From the NCBI RefSeq assembly GCF_011299095.1, contig NZ_CP049889.1, positions 1,654,501 through 1,718,500 of the forward strand: 64,000 bases of DNA, written 5' to 3'. The notes under the pieces were generated by a model. That model worked only from the letters and a program-made list of their open reading frames with translations, did not search any database and had not been told where the DNA came from. Both the position numbers and the translations under genes were made by a program. Positions within the stretch are counted from its first letter, which is position 1; each line of letters begins with the position of its first letter. This document shows positions 47,093 through 55,112 of the stretch, piece by piece. The DNA is from Jeotgalibaca porci. GTDB taxonomy: Bacteria; Bacillota; Bacilli; Lactobacillales; Aerococcaceae.

Positions 47093-48304
47093 ATGAACAA
47101 GAATAAAAAGCATTGGCTGGTTGTTGCGATTTTATGTGGCTTTACCGCCTGTTTCAGTATTCCGATTAATTTGAGTGGGGTCTTTTTATCACCTGTGGCA
47201 ACGGATCTCGGTTTCCAACGGGGAGATTTCTCGTTTCATGCAACACTCACATTATTTATTTGTGCTATTTCATCTTTATGTGTTCCTCGTTTAATGGAAA
47301 AATTTCGACTTAAATATATTTTAATCGTAGCCGCTGTACTTTCCGGTGTACCGAACATTATGATGGGCTTTGCCCAACATTTGTGGGAATTTAATCTTTG
47401 GGGTGGTATTCGAGGTATTGGGGTCGGTTTGATTTCGACGGTGCCGGTCGCGATTATTTTGAATCATTGGTTTCACAAATATCATGGTGTCGTGATGAGC
47501 CTTGTATTAAGTTTCAGTGGGGTAACTGGAGCGGTGTTGACGCCTATTTTCACTCAATTTATTTTCCAATTTGGCTGGCGAAATACGTACTTCATCTCTG
47601 GGGCGTTTATGATTCTTTTATTGCTCCCAGGAATTCTTATTCCATTTAAGATAAATCCGGTATTGGAAGGATTAGAGCCGCTTGGTATGGGTGAAGTTCA
47701 CAGTAAGGATTCTGTTACTCATGCATCGCATGTATCTAAGAATGTCTTTAATAGAAAAATGTTTATCGCAGTTACCGTCGTTGCAATACTGCATACTGCC
47801 ATTACAGGGCTCGGACAGCATCTCCCAGGTTTCTCGGAATCGACGGGGTATAGCTCGGAAATTGGGGCGATGATGTTAGCGGTGGCAATGATAGGAAATA
47901 TCTTTTTTAAATTATCCGTTGGGGCAATCAGCGATCGCTTAAACGCGGTTGTGGCGAACTTATTGATGATTGCATGCGGTTTATTATCCGTCATTCTATT
48001 TATGATCCAAACCGGGCCAACATTATTATTTGTGGGGGCTTTCTTCTTCGGAGCGACACTTGCGATTCCCACAGTTGGTATTTCATTGTTAACGAAAGAG
48101 TTACTTGGAAACGTCTATTTTAATAAAGTATTTCCGCTTATTTCATTCGGCCTTGCGACGAGCGGAGCCTTATCTATTTCTTTGGTAGGGTACCTATTTG
48201 ATTTATCAGGGTCATATACTCCGGCCTTACTACTAACGGCAGGGATTAACATCCTGACTATTTTGTTACTATTGATGATGACGGTGAAGACTAAAAAGAA
48301 GTAA
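47093..48304 (+). CDS. MFS transporter
   Basis: A 403-residue, 12-helix major facilitator carrier related to the oxalate/formate and monocarboxylate-type group. TM1 is FTACFSIPINLSGVFLSPVA, the 2-3 loop is MEKFRLKYIL, and TM7-12 follow a central loop at about 205-220. The start is the ATG at 47093 with GAGGTG upstream. It is divergent from the GH120 gene, which makes sugar or aldobiouronate uptake possible, but the substrate cannot be read from sequence. Confidence 0.82.
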   Translation: MNKNKKHWLVVAILCGFTACFSIPINLSGVFLSPVATDLGFQRGDFSFHATLTLFICAISSLCVPRLMEKFRLKYILIVAAVLSGVPNIMMGFAQHLWEFNLWGGIRGIGVGLISTVPVAIILNHWFHKYHGVVMSLVLSFSGVTGAVLTPIFTQFIFQFGWRNTYFISGAFMILLLLPGILIPFKINPVLEGLEPLGMGEVHSKDSVTHASHVSKNVFNRKMFIAVTVVAILHTAITGLGQHLPGFSESTGYSSEIGAMMLAVAMIGNIFFKLSVGAISDRLNAVVANLLMIACGLLSVILFMIQTGPTLLFVGAFFFGATLAIPTVGISLLTKELLGNVYFNKVFPLISFGLATSGALSISLVGYLFDLSGSYTPALLLTAGINILTILLLLMMTVKTKKK

Positions 48305-48310
48305 CGGGTG

Positions 48311-48341
48311 AAACACTTTCTTTATAAGAGGGTGTTTTTTT
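48311..48341 (+). terminator. Terminator of the MFS gene
   Basis: AAACACTTTC and GAGGGTGTTT form a stem followed by a T run. Same family as the terminators near 30818, 38115, 39790 and 42403. Confidence 0.75.
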
Positions 48342-48411
48342 CGATACGTTATAATAGAGGTAACAAAGCAATGAGCGAATGGATTACCAAAAGAAGGAAG
48401 AGGGTGTTTTT

Positions 48412-48783
48412 TTGAAAAAAATAATTCTTGTCTTTACGTTATTTTTGACTCTCGTGGCTTGTAGTAAGCCAACGCCAGGTTTAGAGGAAGTCACAAAAGT
48501 ACCAAAGGATATTCAGGAACAAGTGAATCCCGAATACCGCCTCCAGTCCATTTGGTCAGAGGAAGGTGGTTCTTATATTATTTTCCAATCAACTGGGGAT
48601 GTAGAGGCGGATATCCAAATAGATGGAAAAAGCGTGCGCATTCAGTTTGAAGAAACGAATACGAAGGATGCGAGTTTTGGCATTCAGCAGTACACCTACT
48701 ATCTGTACCTTGAAGGCGAGGACAATTTCCTGGAGGTCTACGTGAATGACGAATCCATGCCATTTAATACGATTGTTCTATAA
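48412..48783 (+). CDS. Small lipoprotein of unknown function
   Basis: A 123-residue exported lipoprotein if started at TTG 48412: MKKIILVFTLFLTLVAC is a clean signal peptide with the lipobox LVAC. AAGAGGGTG lies about seven bases before it. A start at ATG 48379 would put a charged stretch (MDYQKKEEGVF) ahead of the signal peptide and has no good ribosome binding site. The mature part is a small beta-rich domain (SYIIFQSTGDVEADIQIDGK, YYLYLEGEDNFLEVYV). I do not recognise the family. Confidence 0.65.
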   Translation: MKKIILVFTLFLTLVACSKPTPGLEEVTKVPKDIQEQVNPEYRLQSIWSEEGGSYIIFQSTGDVEADIQIDGKSVRIQFEETNTKDASFGIQQYTYYLYLEGEDNFLEVYVNDESMPFNTIVL

Positions 48784-48833
48784 ACTCGAATAAAAATCGC
48801 GACAACTGGATGAAAAACAGTTTGTTTACTAAA

Positions 48834-48882
48834 AATACGGGATGAAACAAAACCAGCTATGGTTGTTTCATCTCGTATTTTT
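48834..48882. terminator. Bidirectional long-stem terminator next to array 6
   Basis: AATACGGGATGAAACAA and TTGTTTCATCTCGTATT pair over 17 positions with one mismatch, followed by T-rich sequence. It shares the GATGAAAC / GTTTCATC core with the terminator near 44567. Confidence 0.85.
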
Positions 48883-48900
48883 TTATTTTCATTTCGAAGG

Positions 48901-48990
48901 TGCTAACTCAGACTAGATTTTCAATCTGAGTTAGCGTTTTTAACATGAAGGTGCTAACTCAAACACTAATTTCACTCTGAGTTAGCACTT
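48901..48990. repeat. 51-bp hairpin array 6, two units (GCTAACTCA type)
   Basis: Units begin TGCTAACTCA at 48901 and 48952, exactly 51 bp apart. Complementary arms are TCTGAGTTAGC. Compared with arrays 3, 5 and 7 the arm differs at two positions, both compensated in the opposite arm. It fills the junction between the convergent lipoprotein and VanZ-like genes. Confidence 0.85.
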
Positions 48991-49007
48991 CACGCATCTT
49001 CATTTTG

Positions 49008-49535
49008 TTAGTTCAAACGAAATTCATGGATCACGGAATCTGGGTGGGCATTTTTGTAAACTTCTCTGACAATCAAGTAACCCATCACCGCACCAAGTGT
49101 ATTGACCACTACATCTGCGACATCGGCACCACGCCAGCCGCCAAGGAAGTAGTTTGTCAAAAATTGGAGGAATTCAATTCCCAAGCTAACTAAAAAACTG
49201 AAACGAATCACTTTGAAAAGCGAAGCGCTTTTTTTCATCAAGAAGTAGTAAACCGCTAAAGGCGCCAACATAATCAAGTTCGGAAGGGCGGACAGGTCCA
49301 CAACAGGGTCAAAATTAATTCGACTTTTCCATGGTGCTTGGTTTGCGTACATCCCGGTTTGAATTTGGAAGGGGAAAAAGGTCAGGTAAATAACTGCGAA
49401 ACTGTAAAAAATACAAGAAATCACTGTTATTTTTTGATAAATCGTAAGCGTGCCTTTTACTTTATATTTCATGACATAAAAAACAGTAAGTAAAAAAAAT
49501 GGAATAAGTACTAAACCTGATATAGTCGTTTGCAT
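49008..49535 (-). CDS. VanZ-like family membrane protein
   Basis: A 175-residue membrane protein with four or five transmembrane helices. The VanZ-like core includes YLTFFPFQIQTG, NLIMLAPLAVYYFLM, SLGIEFLQFLTNYFLGGWRG and ADVVVNTLGAVMGYL. VanZ contributes to low-level teicoplanin resistance in enterococci; most family members have no known role. I use the ATG at 49535 (MQTTISGLV) with AAGAAGG upstream; a longer frame to 49622 is possible. Single gene. Confidence 0.8.
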   Translation of the reverse strand: MQTTISGLVLIPFFLLTVFYVMKYKVKGTLTIYQKITVISCIFYSFAVIYLTFFPFQIQTGMYANQAPWKSRINFDPVVDLSALPNLIMLAPLAVYYFLMKKSASLFKVIRFSFLVSLGIEFLQFLTNYFLGGWRGADVADVVVNTLGAVMGYLIVREVYKNAHPDSVIHEFRLN

Positions 49536-49649
49536 GGGTTGAACCTTCTTTCGTATAGTGTACTGAAAGTGTATATCAGATTCGTGAAAACTATATCCAA
49601 CTATAGCCCTAATTAACCTCATACAGAGTGATTAATTATTTTTGGCCGG

Positions 49650-49955
49650 TTACCGTTCTTTAATAATCTTAGTCGCCACTTCCAGCAACTTGATTGCAAT
49701 ATTCTTGTTATCTATCAAGGCATTGAAAATAAGATCCTCTGTTAAAACACCGCGAGCCAAAGTAGGGGGGAGCTTTCCTTCATCATCACTTTCTCTATCA
49801 GCATACCACGTTTCACTACCGTAGTATTCACTTAAGACTGCAAGGTCCGTCTGCTTCTTTTCAAACTGATCCAATGCATCTTCCAAACGCGACAACGCAT
49901 AATTATAGTCGTTCATATGTTTTTCCATCGTACTGATGCGTTCGCTATTATCCAT
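49650..49955 (-). CDS. DUF4298-like protein
   Basis: A 101-residue acidic, largely helical protein, beginning MDNSERISTMEKHMNDYNYA with coiled-coil propensity, then LSEYYGSETWYADRESDDEG and GVLTEDLIFNALIDNKNIAI. This pattern (W-Y pair after YYGS and an E/D-rich turn) matches the DUF4298 family of unknown function. AAAGGAGG precedes the ATG at 49955, which lies eight bases inside the end of the deaminase gene, so the two are cotranslated. Confidence 0.72.
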   Translation of the reverse strand: MDNSERISTMEKHMNDYNYALSRLEDALDQFEKKQTDLAVLSEYYGSETWYADRESDDEGKLPPTLARGVLTEDLIFNALIDNKNIAIKLLEVATKIIKER

Positions 49956-50436
49956 TCTTCTTCCTCCTTTGCAATTCCAAATGCATTTCTTTAACTTTGG
50001 CAGCCAGTTCTGGAACGGGGCCGGCGACATCCGCATCCCGAATCACTTCTTCAATCGCTAAATTATAAACAGGGGACTGGGGGTTACCCATTTCTTTGTT
50101 CCACTCAGCCAATTGCTTGGAAGAACTGGCGTAAACAATACGGCCCAACCCGACCCAGCCATGCGCAGCCGCACACATGGGACAATGCTCGCCCGAAGTA
50201 TACACCACGGCTTTTTTACGCTTCTCAGGTGTCATATTTTGAGCAGCCCAACGCGCAATTGCGAATTCTGGATGCTGCGTATGATCTCCGCCAGCCACAT
50301 GATTATGGTCTTCAAATAAAACCCTCCCGTCTTCAGAAACCAGTAGTGATCCAAATGGTTCATCGCCCTTGTCCAAAGCCTCCTGCGCTAACGCCACACA
50401 GCGTGCTAAATAATCCAAATCATTCTTCGAAATCAT
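49948..50436 (-). CDS. Nucleoside deaminase family protein
   Basis: A 162-residue zinc deaminase of the cytidine/deoxycytidylate superfamily, closest in layout to guanine deaminase/TadA-like proteins. Zinc and catalytic residues: His 55 and Glu 57 in HPEFAI, Cys 85 and Cys 88 in GEHCPMCAAAH. The substrate is uncertain. It overlaps the DUF4298-like gene by eight bases. The upstream region leads into the promoter region of the beta-galactosidase gene on the other strand. Confidence 0.82.
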   Translation of the reverse strand: MISKNDLDYLARCVALAQEALDKGDEPFGSLLVSEDGRVLFEDHNHVAGGDHTQHPEFAIARWAAQNMTPEKRKKAVVYTSGEHCPMCAAAHGWVGLGRIVYASSSKQLAEWNKEMGNPQSPVYNLAIEEVIRDADVAGPVPELAAKVKEMHLELQRRKKNG

Positions 50437-50497
50437 AAATATTCACCGCCTTTTGTTTCCTATTGTAGCAAACTGTTTAAATTAATAAAATTAAGTG

Positions 50498-50525
50498 TTG
50501 CATTATTTAATCTATTAAGTATAAT
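50498..50525 (+). promoter_or_regulatory. Promoter of the beta-galactosidase gene
   Basis: TTGCAT and TATAAT are separated by 16 bases, about 150 bases before the start codon. Confidence 0.65.
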
Positions 50526-50537
50526 GAATTTGTAAGA

Positions 50538-50559
50538 GTTGATATGTTAACATATCAAC
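50538..50559 (+). promoter_or_regulatory. Perfect 22-bp palindrome, probable GntR operator
   Basis: The arms GTTGATATGTT and its exact complement abut with no spacer, 12 bases downstream of the -10 box, the right place for a repressor that blocks RNA polymerase. The ATGTTAAC core recurs ahead of the PTS genes at 53250. The adjacent GntR-family gene is the likely binder. Confidence 0.65.
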
Positions 50560-50677
50560 TAAAGAATGTTAATTTTTATTAATGAAGCCATTAATGTTTC
50601 CGATACAAAGAAACCTCCTTTCATTTTCAACTCTAAATGTAAGGGCTTTTCTGGAAATGTTGTAGAAAGGGAGTAAT

Positions 50678-52456
50678 ATGAAGACTTTTGAGATTAAAGA
50701 AGAATTTATCTTGAACGGCAGTCCGGTTAAATTAATCAGTGGGGCCATTCATTATTTCCGGATGATGCCCAGCCAATGGGAAGACAGCTTATATAACCTA
50801 AAGGCACTGGGTGCTAATACGGTTGAGACGTATATCCCTTGGAATATCCACGAACCTGTAGAAGGACAATTTGATTTTGAAAATGAAAAAAATATTTTTA
50901 AGTTTATCGAAAAAGCTGAGGAGTTAGGGCTTCTCGTTATCTTACGTCCATCCGCATACATTTGTGCTGAGTGGGAATTTGGTGGGATGCCAGCATGGCT
51001 ACTGAATATTCCTAATATTCGTCTGCGTTCAACCGACAACCGCTTTATGGAAAAAGTTGAAAACTACTTTGGGCATCTACTGCCAAAGTTAGCACCTTAC
51101 CAAGTAACAGAAGGTGGACCGGTCATTATGATGCAAATTGAAAATGAATACGGTTCTTACGGCATGGAAAAAGAGTATTTGCGCCAAACGAAAACAATTA
51201 TGCAAAACTGTGGCATCGACGTTCCGTTATTTACCGCTGATGGGACTTGGAATGAAGTATTGGATTCGGGAAGTTTGATTGAAGATGATATTTTCGTGAC
51301 GGGGAACTTTGGTAGTAAATCAAAAGAAAATACGGACGTCCTGAAAGCATTCATGGAGCGCCATAATAAAAAATGGCCATTGATGTGTATGGAATTTTGG
51401 GATGGCTGGTTCAACCGTTGGGGCGAAGATATTGTACGCCGCGATGCAGAGGACTTGGCACGCGATGTCAAAGAAATGCTGGAAGTGGGTTCTTTGAACT
51501 TGTATATGTTCCACGGCGGGACGAACTTTGGTTTCAACAACGGCAGTTCAGCGCGCGGCACGACTGATTTACCGCAAGTAACCAGTTATGATTACGATGC
51601 ACTTCTGACTGAAGAAGGGCAACCAACAGAGAAATATTATGCCGTACAACGTGTGATTAAAGAAGTGTGTCCGGATGTTTGGCAAGCAGAACCACGCTGC
51701 AAAACGACGAAGGCTTTGGGAGAGTATCCAGTAACGGCTGCAGTTAGTTTATTTAACACAGTAACAGATATCGCTAATTCGATCAAATCAGCCTATCCGC
51801 TTCGTATGGAAGAAGCTGGCAGTGGTTACGGCTACATATTGTACAAACTGGCACTTAAAAATTATCGTCGTGAAAATCGATTGCGTGTAATCGAAGCGAG
51901 CGACCGGATTCATGTTTATCTGAATGAAGAAAAAATCAAAACTCAGACGCAACATGAAATTGGTGAAGATATTCTTCTTGAAGAAATAAATGAAGATGCA
52001 AACTTAAATATTGCGATTCTTCTGGAAAACCAAGGAAGAGTAAACTACGGACACAAGCTAAATGCTCCGACACAATCAAAAGGAATTCGCGGGGGTGTGA
52101 TGTATGACATTCATTTCCATCAAGGATTTGAACAATTTTATTTAGAACTGGATGCGGAACAACTAAACTTGATTGATTACACGAAAGAAAGTGATTATAC
52201 TGCACCGTCATTTTATAAATTTACACCTGAAATGACAGAAGTCGCCGATACGTATATCGACTGTTCGAAATACGGAAAAGGCGTGATTTTTATAAATGGC
52301 TTTAACTTGGGTAGATACTGGGAAAGAGGGCCACATGCGTCCTTGTACTGTCCAAAAGATTTATTGAAAGTGGGCAAGAATGAGATTGTGGTATTCGAAA
52401 CAGAAGGTGTTCTGATCGAGGATTTGAATTTCGTTGACAAACCGGTTTACAAATAA
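50678..52456 (+). CDS. bgaC: Beta-galactosidase, glycoside hydrolase family 35 (BgaC-like)
   Basis: A 592-residue enzyme without signal peptide. The N-terminal TIM barrel has the GH35 signature: acid/base Glu 157 in MMQIENEYGSYG and nucleophile Glu 239 in LMCMEFWDGWFNRWG. C-terminal jelly-roll domains follow (INGFNLGRYWERGP near the end). S. pneumoniae BgaC has almost the same length, cleaves Gal-beta-1,3-GlcNAc-type ends and lies with a mannose-family PTS and a GntR regulator, as here. GAAAGGGAG precedes the ATG. Specificity for beta-1,3 galactosides is inference from that parallel. Confidence 0.9.
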   Translation: MKTFEIKEEFILNGSPVKLISGAIHYFRMMPSQWEDSLYNLKALGANTVETYIPWNIHEPVEGQFDFENEKNIFKFIEKAEELGLLVILRPSAYICAEWEFGGMPAWLLNIPNIRLRSTDNRFMEKVENYFGHLLPKLAPYQVTEGGPVIMMQIENEYGSYGMEKEYLRQTKTIMQNCGIDVPLFTADGTWNEVLDSGSLIEDDIFVTGNFGSKSKENTDVLKAFMERHNKKWPLMCMEFWDGWFNRWGEDIVRRDAEDLARDVKEMLEVGSLNLYMFHGGTNFGFNNGSSARGTTDLPQVTSYDYDALLTEEGQPTEKYYAVQRVIKEVCPDVWQAEPRCKTTKALGEYPVTAAVSLFNTVTDIANSIKSAYPLRMEEAGSGYGYILYKLALKNYRRENRLRVIEASDRIHVYLNEEKIKTQTQHEIGEDILLEEINEDANLNIAILLENQGRVNYGHKLNAPTQSKGIRGGVMYDIHFHQGFEQFYLELDAEQLNLIDYTKESDYTAPSFYKFTPEMTEVADTYIDCSKYGKGVIFINGFNLGRYWERGPHASLYCPKDLLKVGKNEIVVFETEGVLIEDLNFVDKPVYK

Positions 52457-52461
52457 AAAAA

Positions 52462-52488
52462 GAAGCTGGAATTATTCCCAGCCTCGTT
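52462..52488. terminator. Terminator between bgaC and gntR
   Basis: GAAGCTGGAA and TTCCCAGCCTC form a modest stem between the two convergent genes, with A-rich sequence on one side and a weak T stretch on the other. Confidence 0.55.
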
Positions 52489-53197
52489 AAATTAAAGCTT
52501 CTACTTCAATTTTCGTTTTGAAATATTTCCAATGTTTGTAACTGACGACATATTCAGCTATCGTACCATCGCTAAGATAAGAGTGTTTCTTTTGCACAAC
52601 GACAGGCTCACGGAAACTCAAGACTAGGCTATTCAAAATTTCTGGATCTTCTGGAAAGATAATCTCATTCGTCTCCGTTGAAGCGAGTGTATACATATCA
52701 ATGCCAAAATCTTTTCTTACTCTTTCGTAGATACTTGAGTAAGCATCTTTATTCTTGATTGGCATTTTAACCAGATCAGGCGACAAATGTGTAAAATGGA
52801 TGAGGAAGGGCTGGTTCATAGTTTTTCGAACCCGTACAATCTGTACATAAGATTGATCAGCTGCCAGACCCAGCTCTTTCAAAATATCCGGATCGTTCTT
52901 TTCTTCAATAGATAGTACTGTGACAGATTCCGTATCCAGCGCGTGATTTTCAATATCTGAAAATTTGACAGTTGCACCCATTTTCGCCTTTGAAACGAAT
53001 GTACCTTTCCCTTGGACACGGTACAAATAACCAGCAGCTGCCAGTTCATTCAAAGCTTTAACAACTGTAATGGAACTAACGCTGTATCGCGATTTCAGCT
53101 CGGATTCAGAATAAAATTTATCACCGGGTGAAAATTTATGGTCTTGGATTTCTTTTAGTAAATCTTGTTTAATGAGTTCGTATTTCGGTAATGTCAT
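52487..53197 (-). CDS. GntR-family transcriptional regulator (UTRA type)
   Basis: A 236-residue regulator. The N-terminal winged helix (KYELIKQDLLKEIQDHKFSP, SESELKSRYSVSSITVVKAL, GYLYRVQGKGTFVSK) is classical GntR/HutC type. The C-terminal UTRA ligand domain follows (VQIVRVRKTMNQPFLIHFTH, VVVQKKHSYLSDGTIAEY). The ATG at 53197 has GAAGGGA upstream; an in-frame TTG at 53221 is less likely. Lying between bgaC and the PTS genes, it probably represses both in the absence of the sugar phosphate, through the palindrome at 50538 and a related site at 53248. Confidence 0.88.
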   Translation of the reverse strand: MTLPKYELIKQDLLKEIQDHKFSPGDKFYSESELKSRYSVSSITVVKALNELAAAGYLYRVQGKGTFVSKAKMGATVKFSDIENHALDTESVTVLSIEEKNDPDILKELGLAADQSYVQIVRVRKTMNQPFLIHFTHLSPDLVKMPIKNKDAYSSIYERVRKDFGIDMYTLASTETNEIIFPEDPEILNSLVLSFREPVVVQKKHSYLSDGTIAEYVVSYKHWKYFKTKIEVEALI

Positions 53198-53247
53198 ATG
53201 AACGTTCCCTTCTTTTATCAATAGGAGAATGATTTATTTAAGGATAC

Positions 53248-53273
53248 CATGTTAACTTACGTTAATCAATGTT
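53248..53273 (+). promoter_or_regulatory. Possible second GntR operator before the PTS genes
   Basis: TTAAC-TTAC-GTTAA is an inverted repeat within CATGTTAACTTACGTTAATC and shares ATGTTAAC with the palindrome at 50538. It sits between gntR and the PTS operon, so one site could control both directions. Confidence 0.45.
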
Positions 53274-53374
53274 ATAAGAAGCTTGAAAAATGAGGTTTTA
53301 TAAGATTAATACGCAATCCTTAATAGCTTAACCGAACAAGTTAAGGAGGAAATTTAATAATTATGGAGGAAAAT

Positions 53375-54304
53375 ATGAAAAATATCGTTTTAGTAAGCCA
53401 CGGATTATTGGCAGAAGGTGTAAAGTCTTCATTAGAAATGATCGCGGGTAAGCAACCCAACCTTCACACCATCTCACTAACTCCAGATGGCGATAACCTA
53501 CAATTTGGCGAAGAATTAGAAGAGAAAATGAAAACCTTTGCAGGTAAAACAATCATTATTGCGGACTTGTTGGGAGGAACACCTGCGAACGTTTCGTTGC
53601 AAAAGTACATGGATAACCCGGATGTAGAAATTATGAGTGGCTTGTCTTTACCAGTTGCTTTGGAATGTGTCTTGGGCGGTGATCGCACACCCACTGCGAT
53701 TCTAGCATCTGCAAAAGAAACAATGGTTGATTTGAAGGCATCTGCTGAGGAAGTTATTCAAGCACCGGATGTCTTGGAAAATAATTTGTCTCAATATGAA
53801 GCATTTGCCGGGCAAGCGAACATTGTTAATGCCCGTATAGACGAGCGGTTGATTCACGGGCAGGTAGCTGGTATTTGGTCAAGTACGTTGAAAACACAAC
53901 GTTTGATGGTTATTAACGACGCTGCTGCTGAGAATACATTGCAAAAAACATCTCTACGTATGGCTGCGCCAAAATCAATGCGTCTATCTGTATTGACGGT
54001 TCAAGATGCAGTGAACAACATCAATGCCGGTAAATATGGTAAACAAAGACTGTTTTTAATTTTCAAAAAACCAAGTGATGTTTTAAAATTCATCGAATTA
54101 GGTGGAAAATTGGAACATGTAACCGTTGGAAACATGAGTTTCGAAACAGGCAACCGCGAAATCACGAAAAATATTTACATTACGGAAGAAGAAGCACATA
54201 TATTTGCAGCTATTTCAAATAGTGGTGTGAATATAACAGCACAATTGGTTCCAAGCGAACCGGCAACAGATTTCATGAAAAAACTAACGAATAAGGAGAA
54301 ATAA
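53375..54304 (+). CDS. PTS mannose-family EIIAB fusion
   Basis: A 309-residue cytoplasmic phosphotransfer protein. The EIIA domain (1-125) begins MKNIVLVSHGLLAEG with active His 9 and has the ADLLGGTPANVS signature. A linker of about 20 residues leads to the EIIB domain (about 150-309) with active His 161 in IDERLIHGQVAGIW. This ManX-like fused arrangement explains why no separate EIIA gene is present. The ATG at 53375 has GGAGG five bases upstream; an ATG at 53363 behind another AAGGAGG is a real alternative. First gene of the PTS operon. Confidence 0.88.
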   Translation: MKNIVLVSHGLLAEGVKSSLEMIAGKQPNLHTISLTPDGDNLQFGEELEEKMKTFAGKTIIIADLLGGTPANVSLQKYMDNPDVEIMSGLSLPVALECVLGGDRTPTAILASAKETMVDLKASAEEVIQAPDVLENNLSQYEAFAGQANIVNARIDERLIHGQVAGIWSSTLKTQRLMVINDAAAENTLQKTSLRMAAPKSMRLSVLTVQDAVNNINAGKYGKQRLFLIFKKPSDVLKFIELGGKLEHVTVGNMSFETGNREITKNIYITEEEAHIFAAISNSGVNITAQLVPSEPATDFMKKLTNKEK

Positions 54305-54308
54305 TCTT

Positions 54309-55112
54309 ATGCAACTAGAATTCTTTCAAATACTATTACTTACTATTTTTTCATTCTGGGCAATCAATGATTCATTGATATCCAATACTTTAACGCAACC
54401 TGTTATCGCAGGTTTCATCACTGGTCTTATTATGGGAGACACAACGATCGGTCTGATGGTCGGGGGAACATTGCAACTGATGCAATTGGGAATCGCTGCT
54501 TTTGGTGGGGCGAGTATACCTGACTACTTTACAGGTGCTGTTATCGGTACTGTTTTTGCTATTATTTCAGGTGAAGGGGCAGAGTTCGGAATTGGACTTG
54601 CTGTTCCTGTTTCACTACTGATGTTGCAACTGGATGTTGTGGCGCGTCTGGGTAACGTCTTCTTGTTACACCGTGTAGATGCTGCCATTGAAAAAATGCA
54701 AGACAAAAAAATTCCGGGTCTTGTTTTGGCAGGCTCAATTTTCTGGGGCTTAAGCCGTGCTTTACCAATATTCTTGATGCTTGTGGTTGGAGATTCTGTT
54801 GTTATTACCATTACTGAAAATATTCCAATGTGGTTGATGAATGGCTTGAAGACAGCTGGTGGCGTTCTGCCGGTAGTCGGGGTTGCGATTTTATTACGCT
54901 ATATGCCAACTAAAAGTTATCTGCCTTACCTATTAATCGGATTTTTCCTAGCTGCATACTTGAACATTCCAATGTTGGGAATTTCAATGATTGGTTTAGT
55001 AGCTTCATTGTTCGTTTATAACAGCGATAATAATAAATCTGTAAACGGCCAAGGTAACGTTCAAACGGCAACACAAGGTACTTTTGAAGGAGGATTTGAT
55101 GGGGATGAATAA
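54309..55112 (+). CDS. PTS mannose-family EIIC
   Basis: A 267-residue membrane subunit. Typical pieces: QPVIAGFITGLIMGDTTIGL, GGTLQLMQLGIAAFGGASIP (the EIIC signature GGxxQ region) and GLAVPVSLLMLQLDVVARLG. It forms the sugar-translocating unit with EIID. GGAGAAATAATC-type ribosome binding site; it ends overlapping the EIID start by 14 bases. Confidence 0.9.
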   Translation: MQLEFFQILLLTIFSFWAINDSLISNTLTQPVIAGFITGLIMGDTTIGLMVGGTLQLMQLGIAAFGGASIPDYFTGAVIGTVFAIISGEGAEFGIGLAVPVSLLMLQLDVVARLGNVFLLHRVDAAIEKMQDKKIPGLVLAGSIFWGLSRALPIFLMLVVGDSVVITITENIPMWLMNGLKTAGGVLPVVGVAILLRYMPTKSYLPYLLIGFFLAAYLNIPMLGISMIGLVASLFVYNSDNNKSVNGQGNVQTATQGTFEGGFDGDE

